A DNA stretch of 54,933 nucleotides from Streptomyces sp. BR123 (GCF_013401435.1 NZ_JACBGN010000013.1:1-54933), one strand, 5' to 3'. Shown: positions 15,372 through 26,755, counted from the stretch's first letter. Numbers and translations are program-made. The notes: generated by a model from the letters alone, not told the origin.

Positions 15372-15455
15372 CTGTCGCATCCCTTCGTTCCCGCATCCCT
15401 GCGTTCGGCTGTTCGGGTGAGAGTGCCAGCCTAGGGTGCCGGAACCCGCAGACGC

Positions 15456-15488
15456 ACGCACCCCGCCGACGGGGTCGGCGGGGTGCGT
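15456..15488 (-). terminator. hairpin after the DUF3052 gene
   Basis: A perfect 15-base stem (ACGCACCCCGCCGAC with GTCGGCGGGGTGCGT, 3-base loop), 38 bases past the DUF3052 stop and before the peroxiredoxin start. Confidence 0.7.
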
Positions 15489-15525
15489 CTCCGCTTGGCT
15501 GCGGCGCTCGGCTGCGGCGCGTCGC

Positions 15526-15954
15526 TCAGCGCTTGGACTTGGCGGCCTTGGGGGTCACCAGCTTGCTGGCGGCCCACTCCTTGCCGACGCTGACGGGCCT
15601 CGTCTGCGACAGGCCGGCCGTCTCGGCGGCCTCGCTGATGTCGCTGGCCTCGACGTAGCCGGGGCGGCCCGTCTTCGGGGTCAGCAGCAGGATCAGCGCC
15701 GCTTCCTCGACCAGCTCGGTGGCGTCGACGAGGGCGTCGGTCAGGTCGCCGTCCTCGTTGCGGAACCACAGCAGCACCGCGTCGGCCACGTCGTCGTAGT
15801 CCTCGTCGACGAGGTCGTTGCCGATCAGTTCCTCGAGCTCATTGCGGAACTCCTGATCGACGTCGTCGTCGTAGCCGATCTCCTGGACCACCTGTTCGGA
15901 CTGGAAACCCAGCCGGGCGGCCAGGCTCTCCGCGTGGTCCGCGGTCGCGCTCAC
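15526..15954 (-). CDS. DUF3052 protein
   Basis: 142 residues starting VSATADHAESLAARLGF; GTG with AGGAGG seven bases upstream is preferred over the ATG six codons earlier. Segments QVVQEIGYDDDVDQEF, LEELIGNDLVDEDYDD and AALILLLTPKTGRPGYVE match DUF3052, a small acidic actinobacterial protein of unknown function. The C-terminus (VTPKAAKSKR) is basic. It diverges from aceE, a neighbour that from memory is kept in Streptomyces. Confidence 0.9.
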   Translation of the reverse strand: MSATADHAESLAARLGFQSEQVVQEIGYDDDVDQEFRNELEELIGNDLVDEDYDDVADAVLLWFRNEDGDLTDALVDATELVEEAALILLLTPKTGRPGYVEASDISEAAETAGLSQTRPVSVGKEWAASKLVTPKAAKSKR

Positions 15955-16261
15955 GGGGTGCCTCCTGCTCATGTTCGGTGAATGTCTTCGGCCGCGCGCG
16001 TACGCGCAGCATTGGGCGTAGTCCACACGGGCGCGGCGGATCGCGCAAGTACCCGGCCGCCGGGACCGCCGAAACGGTGACGATTGCGGCCGTCTCGCCG
16101 CAACTTTCAGCCTTCCCGCACGGCCCCGTGGTGATTCATCCCACACCATTGCAGCTGATTCGGCATTGCCTGGGAACTTCTTACCTGTTTGAGGGACCGA
16201 ACATCCTTGCGATCGGGTGGTCGGTCCGGATGCCTGGACGCGGTCCGGCCGGAGCGGTCCG

Positions 16262-16285
16262 GGAGACATCGCAGGAGACATCGCA
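16262..16285. repeat. tandem 12-base repeat upstream of aceE
   Basis: GGAGACATCGCA occurs twice with no spacer and no mismatch, about 115 bases before the aceE start. It could be a direct-repeat binding site. Confidence 0.6.
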
Positions 16286-16320
16286 AATCGTCCGACTCCA
16301 AGGATTACCCAGTGGTAAAG

Positions 16321-16383
16321 ATGACGATTCCGACCCAGCGTAAGACCATGGGAGGCGGCGAACCCAAGGCACGACTCCCCTGA
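16321..16383 (+). CDS. possible 20-residue leader peptide before aceE
   Basis: ATG to TGA reads MTIPTQRKTMGGGEPKARLP. It is in frame with aceE and ends 15 bases before the aceE GTG. Its Shine-Dalgarno is weak (GTGGTAAAG). It may be a translated leader, the relic of a longer aceE N-terminus cut by a stop, or chance. Confidence 0.25.
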   Translation: MTIPTQRKTMGGGEPKARLP

Positions 16384-16398
16384 CAGCGAAGGAACAGC

Positions 16399-19131
<2,733 letters not shown>

Positions 19132-19229
19132 CGGCGGCCCCGCGGGGGTCGGGGGCCTGAGGATCCTGGGGTCATGTGGGCTTCTGTGCCTTGTGGGCTG
19201 TGTGGGCCTTGTGGCCCTGAGGTGACGGC

Positions 19230-19267
19230 CGGCGGGCCGGGGTGCGGGTGTGCGCCCCGGCCCGCCG
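19230..19267 (+). terminator. hairpin after aceE
   Basis: A perfect 13-base stem (CGGCGGGCCGGGG with CCCCGGCCCGCCG, 12-base loop) about 100 bases past the aceE stop. No T-run. Confidence 0.6.
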
Positions 19268-19324
19268 CCGTGCGACGGCCGCCGCACCGCTGCGCCGGCC
19301 TGTGAGCTTTACGCGTTCCTTACG

Positions 19325-20152
19325 ATGCTCCGTATGAAGGAACCGTCCCGCCAGCTGCGGTGGGAGCAGTGGAGTCAGACCCCGCTGCTCGTCCTCGCCG
19401 TGGCGTTCGCCGTCGCCTATGCCGTACCGATCGTGGCCCCCGACGCGGACGTCCGGGTGCACCGTGCGTGCACCGTCACCGAGTGGGGGGTGTGGGCTTC
19501 GTTCGCCTTGGACTACCTGGTGCGGCTGGGCCTGTCCGCCTCCAAGAAGGCCTTCGTCCGCGCCCACTGGCTGGACCTGATCGCCGTACTGCTGCCGATG
19601 ATCCAGCCGCTGCGGCTGCTGCGGCTGGTGTCCACCCTGCTGCTGGTGGGCCGGCGCGCCCGGATGGCTCCCCAGATCCGGCTCACCACGTACGTGGCGG
19701 GTGCGGTGGTCGGGCTGATGATGTTCGGCTCCCTCGCCGTGCTGAGCGTGGAGCGGGACGCGCCCGACGGCAACATCCGGAACCTGGGTGATGCCGTGTG
19801 GTGGAGCTTCACCACGATGACCACCGTGGGGTACGGCGACCACTCCCCCACCACCGGGCTCGGCCGGGTGCTCGCAGTGGGGCTGATGCTGTCCGGGATC
19901 GCCCTGCTCGGTGTGGTCACCGCGAACATCGCGGCGTGGTTCATCGCCCGCTTCGAGTTCGACGACCAGGCCGAGCGGGAACAGACCGCCGCCATCGCCG
20001 AGCTGACCGCGGAGGTACGGGCCCTGCGCGCCGAGGTCGCCCGGCTGGGCGGGACCGCCCCGGGCGGGCAGGCCGGCGTTCCTGCCCAGGCGCCCGAGGC
20101 GGGGCCGCCGGCCGCGGTGGCCGCGGGGCCCCCGGCGGGCGGGATCCGCTAG
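19325..20152 (+). CDS. voltage-gated-type potassium channel
   Basis: 275 residues. Membrane segments run from about 19 to 38 and continue through an S4-like helix LRLLRLVSTLLLVGRRAR. The pore loop holds the K+ selectivity filter TTVGYGD (166-172), followed by a last helix and a C-terminal coiled coil (EQTAAIAELTAEVRALRAEV). It should conduct K+ across the plasma membrane. Neither ATG (19325 or 19334) has a clear Shine-Dalgarno. The stop codon shares a 14-base palindrome with the convergent gene. Confidence 0.92.
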   Translation: MLRMKEPSRQLRWEQWSQTPLLVLAVAFAVAYAVPIVAPDADVRVHRACTVTEWGVWASFALDYLVRLGLSASKKAFVRAHWLDLIAVLLPMIQPLRLLRLVSTLLLVGRRARMAPQIRLTTYVAGAVVGLMMFGSLAVLSVERDAPDGNIRNLGDAVWWSFTTMTTVGYGDHSPTTGLGRVLAVGLMLSGIALLGVVTANIAAWFIARFEFDDQAEREQTAAIAELTAEVRALRAEVARLGGTAPGGQAGVPAQAPEAGPPAAVAAGPPAGGIR

Positions 20153-20154
20153 CG

Positions 20155-20613
20155 CTAGCGTTCCCATACCTTGAAGGCGCGCACCAGGTAGGGCGACTCC
20201 GGCAGCTGGACCCCGTCGCCGGGGTACGTCTGGAACTCGCCCGTCTCGGCGCACTCGGCCGACTGGTAGGTGGTCACCGGCCGCCCGGTGCGGTTGACGA
20301 GGGACTGGGCGCTGGTCCCGGCGGGCAGCGCGGTGCAGCTGTTGACGTCCAGGGTGCTCAGCTCGTGGGTGTGCCGCTTGCCCTTGAAGCCGGGCTGTGC
20401 CCAGAGGCAAAGCTGCCCGGTCGCGCAGGGCACCGCCTGCCTCGGCGGCGGGCCCGCGGCGGGTCGGGCGGGCCCGCCGGGTGCGGCGTGCGCGGTGCCG
20501 GACGCGCCGGGCAGGAGGGCCGCGAGCACCAGGGCGGCCGCGGCCAGGGCCGCGTGGGCCCGCGCGGAGGCGGTGCGGGCGGGCGTGACTCCTGCGGGGG
20601 AACTCGTACGCAT
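20155..20613 (-). CDS. secreted peptidase inhibitor I36-like protein
   Basis: 152 residues. A Sec signal peptide is clear: a basic start, a hydrophobic Ala/Leu core, then GTAHAAPGG as cleavage site near residue 43. The mature part has CLWAQPGFKGK, LSTLDVNSCT and SLVNRTGRPVTTYQSAEC, which match the beta/gamma-crystallin-like peptidase inhibitor I36 family of Streptomyces. It has four Cys residues, probably disulphide-bonded. AAGGAG is placed 10 bases before the ATG. Inhibitory activity is not provable from sequence. Confidence 0.82.
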   Translation of the reverse strand: MRTSSPAGVTPARTASARAHAALAAAALVLAALLPGASGTAHAAPGGPARPAAGPPPRQAVPCATGQLCLWAQPGFKGKRHTHELSTLDVNSCTALPAGTSAQSLVNRTGRPVTTYQSAECAETGEFQTYPGDGVQLPESPYLVRAFKVWER

Positions 20614-20801
20614 GACGGGTCAACTCCTTGTGGACGTGCCGCCCGCGGACCGGTTCCGCAGCGGCTCGGCCCCCACGCTGACCTGCGCGGACAGCCCGGC
20701 GGAAGGGGGTACGGGCGGGTCCACCCGGATAGGCGACAGCCCGCCGGAACCGCCCGGCGGGGCTGTGGAGCACAGCGGGTTGACGCCCCCGAGCCCGCCG
20801 C

Positions 20802-22436
20802 TCAGACGTGGGCCGCGCCCGCTCCCGCCGCCGCGTTGCCACCGCGCTTGGTGAAGCAGGCCACGACCGCGGCGAGGACCGCGACCACGCCGGCGACGGT
20901 GAAGGCGGTGCTCATGCCGGACACGAAGGTGTCGTGCGCCACCGTGGTGACCGCGTCGGCGACGGGCTGCGGCGCGCCCTGCGGGACCGGTGCGAGGCCG
21001 ACCTGGACCGCCGTCTCGGCCATGCCCTGCTGCTCCGGGGAGAGCGGCGGCAGCTCCGCGGCCCGCCAGTTGTCCCCGAACGAGTCACCGACCGTACGGG
21101 CCATGACCGCACCGAGGACGGCGGTGCCGAGGCTGCCGCCGACCTGCATGGCGGCCTGCTGGAGCCCGCCGGCCACCCCGGACAGCTCCAGCGGGGCGTT
21201 GCCGACGATGACCTCGGTGGCGCCGACCATGACGGGGGCGAGGCCCACGCCGAGCAGGCAGAACCACAGCGACATCTCGAGGGTGCCGGTGCCCGGGGTG
21301 AGCCGGGACAGCCCGAAGCAGGCCGCGGCGGTGGCGGCCATGCCGGTGACGAGCGGGATGCGCGGGCCGACCGCGGTGATGGCGGCGCCGGCCAGCGGCG
21401 AGCCGACGATCATCATGCCGGTCAGCGGCAGCAGGTGCAGGCCGCTGTCGACGGGGCTCATGCCGCGCACGTTCTGCAGGTAGAAGGTGACGAAGAACAG
21501 GCCGCCCATGAAGGCGAACGCCATCAGCACCATGAGCACGGTGCCCGCGGACAGCGGCAGCGAGCGGAACATCCCCAGCGGGATCAGCGGCTCGCGGGCT
21601 GCGGTCTCCCAGACGGCGAAGAGCACGAAGCAGACCACGGACCCGCCGAGGAACAGCACGGTCCGGCTGTCGCCCCAGCCCCATGCGGAGGCCTTGATCA
21701 GCGCCCAGACCAGGGAGAACATCCCGGTCGACAGCAGCGCGACGCCGGGGAGGTCGAAGGAGCGCGGGGCGTTCTCGGTGCGGCGGTCGAGCAGGATGAC
21801 CAGGCCGAAGGCCAGGGCGATGATGCCCACGGGAACGTTGACGAAGAAGACGGACTGCCAGCTGACGTGCTCCACGAGCAGGCCGCCGACGATGGGACCG
21901 CCCGCGGTCGAGGCGCCGATGACCATGCCCCAGATGCCGATGGCCATGTTCAGCCTCTCGGCGGGGAAGGCGGCGCGCAGCAGGCCGAGCGCGGCGGGCA
22001 TCAGCAGGGCGCCGAACAGGCCCTGGGCCACGCGGAAGCCGACGAGGAACGCGACGCTGGAGGACAGGCCGATCGCTGCGGACGCCCCGGCGAATCCGGC
22101 GATGCCGAGGAGGAAGGTCTGGCGGTGGCCGAAGCGGTCGCCGAGCTTGCCGGCGGTGATGAGGGAGACGGCGAGCGCGAGCAGGTAGCCGTTGGTGGTC
22201 CACTGGACGTCGGAGAGCGAGGCTCCGAGGTCCTTCTGGATCTCGGGGTTGGCGACGGCGACGATCGTGCCGTCCAGGGTGACCATCATGACGCCGATGG
22301 CCACGGCGAAGAGGGTCAACCAGGGATGGCCGCGCAGCCGCGGCCTGGCCGGCGCCCCGCCCGGCGCCTTGACGGGTGTCCGGCCGTCGACGGGCGCCCC
22401 GTCGTCGGGGCCGTCGACGGCGATCTGACGAGTCAT
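20802..22436 (-). CDS. DHA2-type MFS multidrug efflux pump
   Basis: 544 residues with 14 predicted membrane segments, as in EmrB/QacA pumps. The motif-A region is GKLGDRFGHRQTFLLG, and motif D1-like sequence VTLDGTIVAVANPEIQ is in the first helix. Such pumps export drugs using the proton gradient. The gene diverges from a TetR regulator, the standard arrangement for drug-inducible efflux, with a TGACAGCG/CGCTGTCA inverted repeat between them. The substrate is unknown. Confidence 0.93.
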   Translation of the reverse strand: MTRQIAVDGPDDGAPVDGRTPVKAPGGAPARPRLRGHPWLTLFAVAIGVMMVTLDGTIVAVANPEIQKDLGASLSDVQWTTNGYLLALAVSLITAGKLGDRFGHRQTFLLGIAGFAGASAAIGLSSSVAFLVGFRVAQGLFGALLMPAALGLLRAAFPAERLNMAIGIWGMVIGASTAGGPIVGGLLVEHVSWQSVFFVNVPVGIIALAFGLVILLDRRTENAPRSFDLPGVALLSTGMFSLVWALIKASAWGWGDSRTVLFLGGSVVCFVLFAVWETAAREPLIPLGMFRSLPLSAGTVLMVLMAFAFMGGLFFVTFYLQNVRGMSPVDSGLHLLPLTGMMIVGSPLAGAAITAVGPRIPLVTGMAATAAACFGLSRLTPGTGTLEMSLWFCLLGVGLAPVMVGATEVIVGNAPLELSGVAGGLQQAAMQVGGSLGTAVLGAVMARTVGDSFGDNWRAAELPPLSPEQQGMAETAVQVGLAPVPQGAPQPVADAVTTVAHDTFVSGMSTAFTVAGVVAVLAAVVACFTKRGGNAAAGAGAAHV

Positions 22437-22449
22437 GCGAACAGGCTAG

Positions 22450-22498
22450 TGACAGCGGCTGACACTTCACAGACGGCTCAACGAGGCAGTCGCTGTCA
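22450..22498. promoter_or_regulatory. candidate TetR operator
   Basis: TGACAGCG (22450-22457) and CGCTGTCA (22491-22498) form an inverted repeat with 33 bases between the arms, right at the MFS start. Further GTCAG/TGAC-like half sites lie nearby. Confidence 0.35.
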
Positions 22499-22646
22499 GG
22501 TCCGTCACAGGTACCCTGACCGCTTGCTCAGCGTCAGATCGCGTACGCGGCCGGCTCGTTGGGCCACCTCCCGCCCGGCACCGGAGCCGGCCCGAAACCG
22601 GAACCGGCACGAAACCGGAACCAGCCCCGAAAGGACTCCCGCGGTG

Positions 22647-23300
22647 ATGACCGACGAGCGGCCGGCACAAGCGTCGCGGGCGCCCGGACTGCGCGAACGC
22701 AAGAAGCGGCGCACCCGGGACGCGCTGCTGCGCGCCGCCCTCCTCCTCTTCATCTCGCAGGGGTACGAGCAGACCACCGTCGACGAGATCACCGACGCCG
22801 TGGACGTCTCCCAGCGCACCTTCTTCCGCTACTTCGCCAACAAGGAGGAGGTCGCCTTCGCCGCGCAGGACCTGGCCGAATCGCACCTCCTCGCCGCCCT
22901 GCGGGCCCGGCCGGCCGCGGAGGGCCCCCTCACGGCGCTGCGCGCAGCCGTGGGCGACGTGTGGGACACCCTCGACGAGGCCCTGTCCGAGGTGGTCCCG
23001 CTCGACCTCTACCTGCGCACCTACCGGCTCATTGAGTCGACCCCGGCGCTGCTCGCCGTCCACCTGCGCCGCTGCACCGAGCTGGAGGAGCAGCTGGCCC
23101 GGCTGATCGCGGAGCGCGAGGGCCTGGACGTGGACGCCGACCCCCGCCCCCGGGTGGTCGTCGCCGCCTTCTCGGGTGTGATGCGCGTCACGGGACGACT
23201 CTGGGGTCAGGGCGGGGACGCCGGCGTCGCCACGCTGCGGGACATGACCGAGGCGTACCTCGACCGGATCGGCCCGGCGCTCGCCTCGGACTGGCGCTGA
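22647..23300 (+). CDS. TetR-family regulator of the efflux pump
   Basis: 217 residues. Residues about 22-70 form the TetR HTH: ALLLFISQGYEQTTVDEI then VSQRTFFRYFANKEEV. The C-terminal ligand domain ends GPALASDWR. A GTG three bases earlier has the better spacing to AAAGGA, so the true start may be 22644. The leader contains two copies of CGAAACCGGAACC (22593-22605, 22610-22622). It most likely represses the divergent MFS gene. Confidence 0.92.
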   Translation: MTDERPAQASRAPGLRERKKRRTRDALLRAALLLFISQGYEQTTVDEITDAVDVSQRTFFRYFANKEEVAFAAQDLAESHLLAALRARPAAEGPLTALRAAVGDVWDTLDEALSEVVPLDLYLRTYRLIESTPALLAVHLRRCTELEEQLARLIAEREGLDVDADPRPRVVVAAFSGVMRVTGRLWGQGGDAGVATLRDMTEAYLDRIGPALASDWR

Positions 23301-23349
23301 CGGCGGGTCACGTGAGCCTGGTCACCGCGGACCGGTTCGGGGGGTGAGC

Positions 23350-23439
23350 CCCGTCACCGTGAGGCCCGCAGCCGTGAAGCCCGTCACCGTGAGCCCCGTG
23401 GCCGTGAAGCCCGTCGCCGTGAGCCCGGTCACCGTGGCC
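23350..23439. repeat. 15-base minisatellite, six copies
   Basis: Consensus CCCGTCACCGTGAGC, six adjacent copies with two alternating variants (GTCACCGTGAG and GxxGCCGTGAAG). It lies between the TetR gene and the hydrolase. In one frame it would read as Val/Pro-rich pentapeptides, but no start context supports coding. Confidence 0.85.
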
Positions 23440-23506
23440 GGGCTCACCCCGTGGTCCCCATCACCCTGTGCCTCAGGGCCCGTTCCGGTCTCATACGCTG
23501 GTCCCA

Positions 23507-24751
23507 GTGAACCTGCCCGGCCTCGCCCACCCCACCGCCGTCGGCGCCGATCCGCGCCCTGCCGTCCTGCGCACCCTGCTCGCGCTGGCGGTCGTCTTCA
23601 TCATGCTGGCGACCACCGGCTGGACCGCCGTGCACCGGCCCGACGCCGGCACCACGCTGCGGGCCGCCGCGCTCGCCGCCTGGTCCACGGCCCGGATCGA
23701 CGGCCGGCCCGTGCCGCCGGCCGACGCCCCCGTGCGCACGGTGGCCCGGTTCTTCGCCGACATCGACCCCGGACGGCAGGCCCGGCTCGCGGACGCCCAC
23801 CCGTTCGTCGTCGGCAACCTCGACGGAGCCCCCGCCGCCCTGCGCTACCGCGCCAACCTGCGCGCCCTCGGACTGGCCGAGAAGGCCGAGCAGGCCCGCA
23901 GCCGCGACGTCAGCCTGACCCCGGCCGACCGCAACACGGCCGGACGGCGCGCCCACCGCTTCGCCTCCCTCGCGGGCCCCGGCCGGCAGATCCTCGCCTT
24001 CAACCCCACCGGCGGCGGCCGCGTCGCCGAGGTCTTCGGCGACCTCGACCAGGCCCGGCGGGTCTCGGTGATCGTCCCCGGCGTCGACACCGACGTCCTC
24101 ACCTTCGAGCGCACGACGCGCCGGCTGACCGCCCCGGTCGGCATGGCGCAGTCGCTGTACGCGGCCGAGCGCGCCGCGGCTCCGGGCAGCCGGACCGCGG
24201 TCATCGCCTGGGCCGACTACACCGCCCCCTCCGGCGTCGGCATGGACGCGGCCACCGGGCGGATGGCCGTGGACGGCGCCGTACGGCTGGAGGCCCTCGC
24301 GGCGTCCCTGCCGGGGGACGCGAGCGTGGCGCTGTTCTGCCACAGCTACGGGTCGGTGGTGTGCGGGGTCGCCGCGCACTCGCTGCCGGACCGCGTGACG
24401 GACGTCGTCGTGGCGGGCAGCCCGGGGATGCGCGCGGGCTCGGTGGCCGACCTGGACACCTCGGCCCGCGTGTGGGCCACGCGGGACTCCGGGGACTGGA
24501 TCGCGGACGTGCCGCACCTGGAGGTCGGCGGTCTGGGACACGGGGCGGACCCGGTGTCGCCGGAGTTCGGCGCGCGGCTGCTGTCCTCGGCAGGGGCCAA
24601 GCGGCACACCGGCTATTTCGAGCCAGGCACGGGTTCCCTGGACAACTTCGCCAAAATCGGAACCGGCAGCTTCGACTCCGTTGTCTGCGCGACCGGGGAC
24701 GATGCCTGCCGCCGCGGAATTTCCGGGACAGACGCGCACCGACCCGCGTAG
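23507..24751 (+). CDS. DUF1023-type alpha/beta hydrolase, membrane-anchored
   Basis: 414 residues. One hydrophobic segment (about 21-40) near the N-terminus suggests an anchor or uncleaved signal. The hydrolase core follows: VSVIVPGVDTD, then the nucleophile Ser280 in ALFCHSYGSVV, an acid in TRDSGDWIADVP and a His in GLGHGADPV. This matches DUF1023 alpha/beta hydrolases, common in actinobacteria and of unknown substrate. The GTG has no Shine-Dalgarno but TACGCT lies just upstream, so it may be leaderless. A GTG at 23468 is an alternative. Confidence 0.85.
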   Translation: MNLPGLAHPTAVGADPRPAVLRTLLALAVVFIMLATTGWTAVHRPDAGTTLRAAALAAWSTARIDGRPVPPADAPVRTVARFFADIDPGRQARLADAHPFVVGNLDGAPAALRYRANLRALGLAEKAEQARSRDVSLTPADRNTAGRRAHRFASLAGPGRQILAFNPTGGGRVAEVFGDLDQARRVSVIVPGVDTDVLTFERTTRRLTAPVGMAQSLYAAERAAAPGSRTAVIAWADYTAPSGVGMDAATGRMAVDGAVRLEALAASLPGDASVALFCHSYGSVVCGVAAHSLPDRVTDVVVAGSPGMRAGSVADLDTSARVWATRDSGDWIADVPHLEVGGLGHGADPVSPEFGARLLSSAGAKRHTGYFEPGTGSLDNFAKIGTGSFDSVVCATGDDACRRGISGTDAHRPA

Positions 24752-24817
24752 AGTCCCGGAAATCGGACCCCGCTCCGAGGGGGACGCACAGGGGCGTATC
24801 CCTTTACCATGTGCCGC

Positions 24818-25660
24818 ATGGGTGACGTACTGGCCGGAAATCATGCCGCCTGGGAGTTCGACTCGGACTCGGTGCTCATCCGCTTCACCCGGGGGATGCG
24901 AACGCCAAGGCTCTGGAATGCCCTCGGGGCGCGGCGGATCCCGTTCGAGGCACTGTCCGCGGTGGACCTCGCCACGGGCCGACGCGACGCGGTGGTGCTG
25001 GAGGCCGTTCCGAGACCGGGAGCGGATCCGCTGATGGAGGCCGCCGCAGGACAGCTGCGCGCGGTCTGCGACCCGTACCGTCTGGTGGTGCCGGGCGACC
25101 GGGCCGCGCAGGCGCGGGAGTTCGCCGACCGGCTGCGCGAGCGGCTGTGCCCCGAGGCGGACGAGCCGGCCGAGCGCTTCCTGGTGTCGGTGGCGGAGCC
25201 GCCGCTGCAGCTGAAGGCGTACGACGCGCGCGTGGGCTTCGACGGCTCGGCCGTCGGCTTCCAGTGGTCGCGTACGGGCGCCACCGGCACCAAGTGGAAG
25301 GCGGGCGACCAGCGTTACCCGCTGTCGGAGCTGGCCGGAATCGAGTGGCGTTCGCCGGAGGGGCCGGGCGGTCACCTGCGGCTCATACGCCGCGACGACA
25401 CCGGGGCCGACCCGCGTCCGGACCACGACCTCGCGACGGCCGTGTTCGGCACCGGGTACGGGGCCGTGCACGAGTCGCTGCCGTTCGCCGCGGCCGTGCT
25501 CGCCGCCCTGCGGGTGCGCACCCCGGTGGCCTCGGTGCCGGCGCCGCGCGCGGACGAGCGCCTGCACCACCTGAGCGAGCTGCACAGCGCCGGCCTGCTG
25601 ACGGACGCCGAGTACTCGGCCCTGCGGGATCGTTTCACCACGGGCCTCTCCGACGCGTAG
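24818..25660 (+). CDS. DUF4429 protein with SHOCT-like tail
   Basis: 280 residues starting MGDVLAGNHAAWEFD, the usual DUF4429 opening. Two related beta-rich blocks follow: about 10-110, and a second from about 125 (VGFDGSAVGFQWSRTG). Both are PH-like. The C-terminal 35 residues (LHHLSELHSAGLLTDAEYSA) form a SHOCT-type helix pair. It has no signal or membrane segment. Function is unknown; such proteins are thought to bind membranes or other proteins. Confidence 0.85.
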   Translation: MGDVLAGNHAAWEFDSDSVLIRFTRGMRTPRLWNALGARRIPFEALSAVDLATGRRDAVVLEAVPRPGADPLMEAAAGQLRAVCDPYRLVVPGDRAAQAREFADRLRERLCPEADEPAERFLVSVAEPPLQLKAYDARVGFDGSAVGFQWSRTGATGTKWKAGDQRYPLSELAGIEWRSPEGPGGHLRLIRRDDTGADPRPDHDLATAVFGTGYGAVHESLPFAAAVLAALRVRTPVASVPAPRADERLHHLSELHSAGLLTDAEYSALRDRFTTGLSDA

Positions 25661-25738
25661 CGCCCGCCCGTCGCCGCGCGTGCCCGTCGCCGCGCGTGCC
25701 CCGGTTGCGCCTGCCCCGGTTCCGGCCCCGCGTCGGGC

Positions 25739-26755
25739 CTACGCCTCGCGGGCCGCCGAGGTGAAGGTCATGTCCGGGTAGCGGTCGCCCGCGACCTGCC
25801 CGGCGATCGGCTCCAGCAGGGCCAGCTCCGGCTCCGCCAGCGTGATCCGGGTCGCGGCGGTGTTCTCCGCGAGCCGCTCCGGCCTGCGGGTGCCCGGGAT
25901 CGGGACCACCGTCAGCCCGTGCACCTGCGCCCGATGCTGCACCCAGGCCAGCGCGATCTGCGCCGGGGTGGCCCCGTGAGCGCGCGCGACCTGCCGCACC
26001 GGCTCCAGCAGCGCCGCGTTGGCCTTGGCGTTGTCACCGGTGAACCGCGGCTGGAAGGCGCGGAAGTCCCCTTCCGACAGCTCCGCGGCGTCCGCGAAGG
26101 CGCCGGTCAGGAAGCCGCGGCCGAGCGGGGAGTACGGCACGAAGGCCACGCCGAGCTCGGCCGCCGCACCGACCGCGCTGCACTCCACGTCCCGGCTGAA
26201 CAGGGACCACTCCGACTGCAGGGCCGCGATCGGGTGCACCGCGTGCGCCTCCCGGAGCTCCGCCCCGGTGACCTCGCTGAGCCCCAGGTGGCGCACCTTG
26301 CCCTCCTGCACCAGCTCTGCCATGGCGCCCACGGACTCGGCCAGCGGGACCGACGGGTCGTGGCGGTGCATGTAGTACAGGTCGATCACCTCGGTCCCGA
26401 GCCGCCGGAGGCTGTCCTCCGCCGCCCTGCGGATGTACGCGCGGTCGTTGCGTATGCCGCGGTGGTGCAGGTCGTCGGTGCGCTCGATGCCGAACTTGGT
26501 GGCGAGGGTGATCTCCTCGCGGTGCGCGGCGACGAACGGTGCGAGGAACTCCTCGTTGCGGCCCCGCCCGTAGACGTCCGCGGTGTCGAACAGGGTGACC
26601 CCGGCGTCGAGCGCCGCCCGGAGCGTCGCGCGGGCGGCCGCCTCGTCCGTCTCCCCGTAGAACTCGCTCATGCCCATGCAGCCGAGGCCCTGGATGCCGA
26701 CCCGCGGGCCGCCCTTGCCGAGTTCGGCCTGCCCGATGATGGTGTTCTGCGTCAC
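25739..26755 (-). CDS. aldo/keto reductase, MerR-coupled
   Basis: 338 residues. A canonical AKR: LGCMGMSEFYG at the start, catalytic Asp/Tyr in TLFDTADVYG, Lys in LATKFG, His in YYMHRHDP, and NADPH segment IPGTRRPERLAENT. It reduces aldehydes or ketones with NADPH. The GTG start overlaps the stop of the merR-type gene by four bases, so translation is coupled and the MerR regulator very likely controls it. Confidence 0.93.
   Translation of the reverse strand: MTQNTIIGQAELGKGGPRVGIQGLGCMGMSEFYGETDEAAARATLRAALDAGVTLFDTADVYGRGRNEEFLAPFVAAHREEITLATKFGIERTDDLHHRGIRNDRAYIRRAAEDSLRRLGTEVIDLYYMHRHDPSVPLAESVGAMAELVQEGKVRHLGLSEVTGAELREAHAVHPIAALQSEWSLFSRDVECSAVGAAAELGVAFVPYSPLGRGFLTGAFADAAELSEGDFRAFQPRFTGDNAKANAALLEPVRQVARAHGATPAQIALAWVQHRAQVHGLTVVPIPGTRRPERLAENTAATRITLAEPELALLEPIAGQVAGDRYPDMTFTSAAREA

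Larger units (their letters stand above)
15955..16398. promoter_or_regulatory. regulatory spacer between DUF3052 and aceE
   Basis: A 444-base gap, long for this genome. It must hold the promoters for both divergent genes. Visible items are a tandem 12-base repeat at 16262-16285 and a 20-codon open frame at 16321-16383 in frame with aceE. No convincing -35/-10 pair was found. Confidence 0.5.

Noticed and set aside
20808..22643. Plus-strand frame leading into the TetR gene
   Set aside because: Complement of the MFS pump gene; the TetR homology starts only at about 22647.
23350..23439. CRISPR-like array
   Set aside because: Units are 15 bases with no spacers; it is a plain minisatellite.
24752..24817. 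Terminator between the hydrolase and DUF4429 genes
   Set aside because: Only short, mismatched stems (GGACCCCGCTCCGAGGGGG) were found.
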